From Skeletonema tropicum (lineage: Eukaryota > Bacillariophyta > Thalassiosirophyceae > Thalassiosirales > Thalassiosiraceae): a stretch of DNA of 64,000 bases. The notes beneath the pieces were generated by a model that saw nothing but the letters and a program-made list of their open reading frames with translations, made no database searches and was not told where the DNA came from. Shown here piece by piece: positions 61,254 through 64,000 of this stretch. Location: NCBI GenBank assembly GCA_037178625.1, contig CM074129.1, positions 3,224,001 through 3,288,000 on the forward strand, read 5' to 3'. Every line of letters starts with the position of its first letter. Position 1 is the stretch's first letter. The translations under genes and the position numbers were made by a program.

Positions 61254-62384
61254 ATGACAGACACAATTGAACACGCCATCAAGCAATTGTTTGACCAAAC
61301 CACTGCTACAGTGGGCTACGATTGCTCGATTATTGTTGGAGAGGAGCGAATCGGATGCCATCGGGCGATTCTTCAAGCAAGATCTGCAGTCTTCAAAGAC
61401 ATTATCATAAGCCAATCATCCAATGCCGATGAAGCACCAACCGTGGAGATGATTTTTCCGAAGGAAGACGCCGAAGCAATCAATGCACTTGTGCAGTATT
61501 GTTATACGAACACAATCTCTACGCGTCATATTTCGACACAAGCATTGGCAGGCAATCTGTTGCTACAAGCCACAAAGTTTCGCTTACCGGAACTGGGGAC
61601 ATTGTGCAAAAATGTGCTAACAGCGCTAGAGCAACAAAACCTACCAGCGAGCATGGAAGGGAAAGTTCTTGCAGTGCCGAACTCACCAAACCTCGATCTA
61701 ACTTGTCTTATTGACGACAAAACAGCTTCAGATTTAGTCCTCAAGACTGAATCTAAAGATATATTTGCTCACAAGTGTATTCTCCTGTCACGAGTTCCCT
61801 CACTCTCCTCAGCGATGCAAACGACGTCTGCCGGAAACAATCAAGTCATAGACATTTTATCGTCAAGAAGCCACGAAAGCGTAAGTAGAGTAATGATATT
61901 CCTGTACGGCGACGAAGTAGCCACGGCAACACAGGAAGAAGTTCTCGAAGATTTGATTACAGCTAAAAAGCTCGATGTGCATGATTTGATATCAAAGCTC
62001 GAGCGTATCGTCAATATCAGCGATGTCAATGCACTCCAAATTTTAGAGTTTGCGATTCATAATGGGCTGGATTGGCTCAGAAATGCTACGCTTTCCACTC
62101 TGGCAAATAGTGATTACGACGGCTTGTTTGACAAAATCAAAGGTCTTGAAGAGTGTTGCTCTTCAATTTCGTCCGAGTTTGAAGCTGTAGTAAGAGCTAC
62201 AGAACAGGCCAGAACAAAGCAGGCACCTCAATTGTTTCAAGGCATCTCATTTCGTGGCTGCTTGGGACTAGTTGTGACGTCATTATCGTCATTCCTCTTG
62301 CTCCGCATACAGATAGAGAATGAATTCATTGCTGCATTGACGAACGTTTGTTTCTGTTTCGCAATCGCATTTTTCTTCTTGTGA
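61254..62384 (+). CDS. tandem BTB/POZ-domain protein with C-terminal membrane anchor
   Basis: ATG at 61254 (MTDTIEHAIKQ) gives 376 residues. First BTB at about 15-125: VGYDCSIIVGEERIGCHRAILQARSAVFKDII ... VQYCYTNTIS. Second BTB at about 150-240: SDLVLKTESKDIFAHKCILLSRVPSLSSAM ... VMIFLYGDEVATA, followed by BACK-like helices (LEFAIHNGLDWLRNATLSTL). The last 45 residues contain two hydrophobic stretches (GCLGLVVTSLSSFLLLRIQ; ALTNVCFCFAIAFFFL), a likely tail anchor. BTB proteins often serve as Cullin3 substrate adaptors; a membrane-anchored adaptor would be inferred, not shown. Confidence 0.82.
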   Translation: MTDTIEHAIKQLFDQTTATVGYDCSIIVGEERIGCHRAILQARSAVFKDIIISQSSNADEAPTVEMIFPKEDAEAINALVQYCYTNTISTRHISTQALAGNLLLQATKFRLPELGTLCKNVLTALEQQNLPASMEGKVLAVPNSPNLDLTCLIDDKTASDLVLKTESKDIFAHKCILLSRVPSLSSAMQTTSAGNNQVIDILSSRSHESVSRVMIFLYGDEVATATQEEVLEDLITAKKLDVHDLISKLERIVNISDVNALQILEFAIHNGLDWLRNATLSTLANSDYDGLFDKIKGLEECCSSISSEFEAVVRATEQARTKQAPQLFQGISFRGCLGLVVTSLSSFLLLRIQIENEFIAALTNVCFCFAIAFFFL

Positions 62385-62479
62385 TGGAAGTTCTGTGTCA
62401 CTGCACGCAAATCGAGACCCTTGACGTCTCATATTAATGCAAACTAAGTATGTCTTACATGAAATCTCTCTCTCTTTCT

Positions 62480-64000
62480 CTACGCAAGGCTCATGTCGAC
62501 ATCCTCAGCCACAGAGTAACTGTTGTCAGCTTTGCCCAACCCATCAAGAATTGAACTGCCAATTCCTCTTCTTTGAGCCTGCATATCCATGTCAGCATCA
62601 AGATCGTCAATGGCAGCAAATACTGACGATCGTGGGTAAGTAACAGCCTCTGACAAAGCTCGCGTAAGCATCTCTGAGCTGAACGGATCTTCCGGCTTCC
62701 GACTGAGTGCTTCATGATAAGATTCAATCGCTCCATCGATATCCCCACTTAAATGTTTCGCGAAACCCATCGCGGCGTACGCAGAGTAACTCCCAGGATT
62801 CAACGAAACGCTCTTCTCAAAACAAACAATGGCCTCCGAATAACATCTCATCTTCCTGTAACTCTGCCCAAGATTGAATATTGTTGGCTCCCAGAACTTA
62901 TCATTACAGCGTTCAATGCATTCGGTGTCCGCTAAAGTGTTGGCATTTGTAGCACCAACGATTGATGCAGAAATAGACCGACCTGAAGGCGTCTTGACTG
63001 CGCAAAGGACCGTCGATGGAGGTTGTGCATTACTATCCTCCGAGCGACGTTTGACATGTGGAGAAGTGGGATCAAGTGATTCTTGTGCCACCTGTTGCTT
63101 TCCCTTCCCTTCGCTGCTCAGCAAGATATATCCCTCCATGCCCAATGCTTCATCAGTGGACGTCAACGCAGAAGATTCCGCTTCAACATGTAATCGCAAT
63201 GCCTTTAAAAACCAAAAGGCAGCATCTTCCATATCTCCGCGTCTATACGACCACACACCCAACTCGTTACAACATAAGGGATCCGAGGCATCGGTTTTCT
63301 GTGCAGAGGTAAGGAAATGCCCAGCCAAACTCAAATGATTGGTTCTCAAATACTCCATTCCCATGTACAATAAAGGAACATGACTACCGGCATACTTATT
63401 TTGGGCAGCACGGAAAGATGCCAGCGCTTGATCACTCTCGTCGCACACCGCAAAGGAGCAGCCAAATCCAATCCAACATTCGGCACTGCTTGGGTCCAAC
63501 CTTGTGGACCGACTGAAATGACGTTGTGCAAGGTCATACCGACGACAGAGGTAGTAGTAACTCCCAACAGCAAACCAGGCGAGAGAATTCTTTGGATCTG
63601 CATCTACAAGACGATGCGCCAATTCAAATAATCGACGCTTGAGCCCAAGTCCAACCAGTGTTGCAACATGGACATACCCGGCAGTGCGACAGAATGGATC
63701 GTACGCATCAATAGCCGTACAGTAAGCAAGTGCAGAACGGAGGTCATGCGATCCATAGGCTCGAATGGCAGCGTGAGACAAAATGTCGGATGATTTACCA
63801 AGATGGTGCTTCGTGGCCAAATTACGGAATGCTTCATCGACATTTTGGCTAAACGAATGATCAATGGAAGGTTTTCTTCCAGTCACACTGACAAAGTCTG
63901 GTGAACCCAACGAAAGGTGTGACGGAGTCGGCAGCCCTTCATGTTGCACTGGCGATGCATCAAACTCACTAGGGTGATCACCATCACCAAGCGACGATGA
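62480..64000 (-). CDS. CDC16: anaphase-promoting complex subunit CDC16/APC6, 5' end beyond window
   Basis: The frame is open from the right window edge to the stop at 62480; 507 residues are visible and the start is outside (the first visible residues are SSSLGDGDHPSEFDAS). A series of TPRs follows: SALAYCTAIDAYDPFCRTAGYVH, VDADPKNSLAWFAVGSYYYL, YDLAQRHFSRSTRLDPSSAECWIGFG, NELGVWSYRRGDMEDAAFWFLKAL, FNLGQSYRKMRCYSEAIVCFEKSVSLNPGSYSAYAAMGF and GDIDGAIESYHEALSRKPED. The pattern WFAVGSYYYL ... LDPSSAECWIGFG ... LYMGMEYLRTNH is that of CDC16. An insert of about 70 residues (DSNAQPPSTVLCAVK) splits the repeats. It is part of the APC/C scaffold in mitosis. Confidence 0.9.
   Translation of the reverse strand, partial: SSSLGDGDHPSEFDASPVQHEGLPTPSHLSLGSPDFVSVTGRKPSIDHSFSQNVDEAFRNLATKHHLGKSSDILSHAAIRAYGSHDLRSALAYCTAIDAYDPFCRTAGYVHVATLVGLGLKRRLFELAHRLVDADPKNSLAWFAVGSYYYLCRRYDLAQRHFSRSTRLDPSSAECWIGFGCSFAVCDESDQALASFRAAQNKYAGSHVPLLYMGMEYLRTNHLSLAGHFLTSAQKTDASDPLCCNELGVWSYRRGDMEDAAFWFLKALRLHVEAESSALTSTDEALGMEGYILLSSEGKGKQQVAQESLDPTSPHVKRRSEDSNAQPPSTVLCAVKTPSGRSISASIVGATNANTLADTECIERCNDKFWEPTIFNLGQSYRKMRCYSEAIVCFEKSVSLNPGSYSAYAAMGFAKHLSGDIDGAIESYHEALSRKPEDPFSSEMLTRALSEAVTYPRSSVFAAIDDLDADMDMQAQRRGIGSSILDGLGKADNSYSVAEDVDMSLA

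Overview
The window is nuclear DNA of a photosynthetic stramenopile, most likely a centric diatom. The evidence is: genes on both strands with short GT-AG introns (about 77-100 bp); presequences with a diatom plastid-type cleavage context (SCF, DAF, AAAFAP); a cyanobacterial-type PsbQ; a DUF6824 protein (a family expanded in diatoms); a diatom-style PPR protein; and eukaryotic housekeeping genes (eIF5B, PIF1-type helicase, OMA1-like protease, complex I NDUFA6, CDC16/APC6).

Layout. 0-6.6 kb: a partial coiled-coil gene, a convergent pair of thylakoid-lumen precursors (one is PsbQ), an MFS transporter and an alpha-arrestin. 7.15-12.17 kb: two nested TA-flanked DNA transposons; the inner one (129-130 bp terminal inverted repeats, partial DDE transposase, Cys-rich zinc protein) sits inside the right terminal repeat of the outer one. 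12.5-28.3 kb: a gene-dense stretch with an aldo/keto reductase, a DUF6824 protein, a broken EF-hand/RNase Z-like gene, a PPR gene, a broken beta-hydroxyacid dehydrogenase, a PIF1 helicase, an OMA1-like protease, an unknown precursor and a second MFS transporter. 28.5-41.05 kb: a repeat domain made of a duplicated segment of about 4.5 kb (carrying two copies of an unknown one-TM protein gene, one broken by a 14-bp deletion), a satellite with 184-203 bp units, a Ty3/gypsy integrase relic, and a 747-bp palindromic composite MITE whose empty site survives in the other copy. 41-50 kb: eIF5B, a heavily frameshifted YebC/TACO1 gene, NDUFA6, a plastid-type Nudix hydrolase and an F-box-like gene. 50.3-54.1 kb: a hairpin MITE, a dead PIF1/Helitron-type helicase and a 144-bp minisatellite. 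54.7-60.9 kb: a segmental duplication with two vWA genes, each broken by a different single-base indel, fragments of the neighbouring ankyrin/IQ gene, and a retroelement RT tail. 61.2-64 kb: a tandem-BTB membrane protein and CDC16, which runs off the window.

There is no operon logic; genes are independent, often paired divergently or convergently. A recurring oddity is single-base frame breaks in otherwise well conserved genes (YebC, RNase Z-like, GLYR-like, vWA, F-box-like, both transposon genes), while neighbours such as eIF5B, PIF1, OMA1 and the transporters are intact over long frames. This means either real local decay or uncorrected indels in the assembly, and any pseudogene call here carries that caveat.
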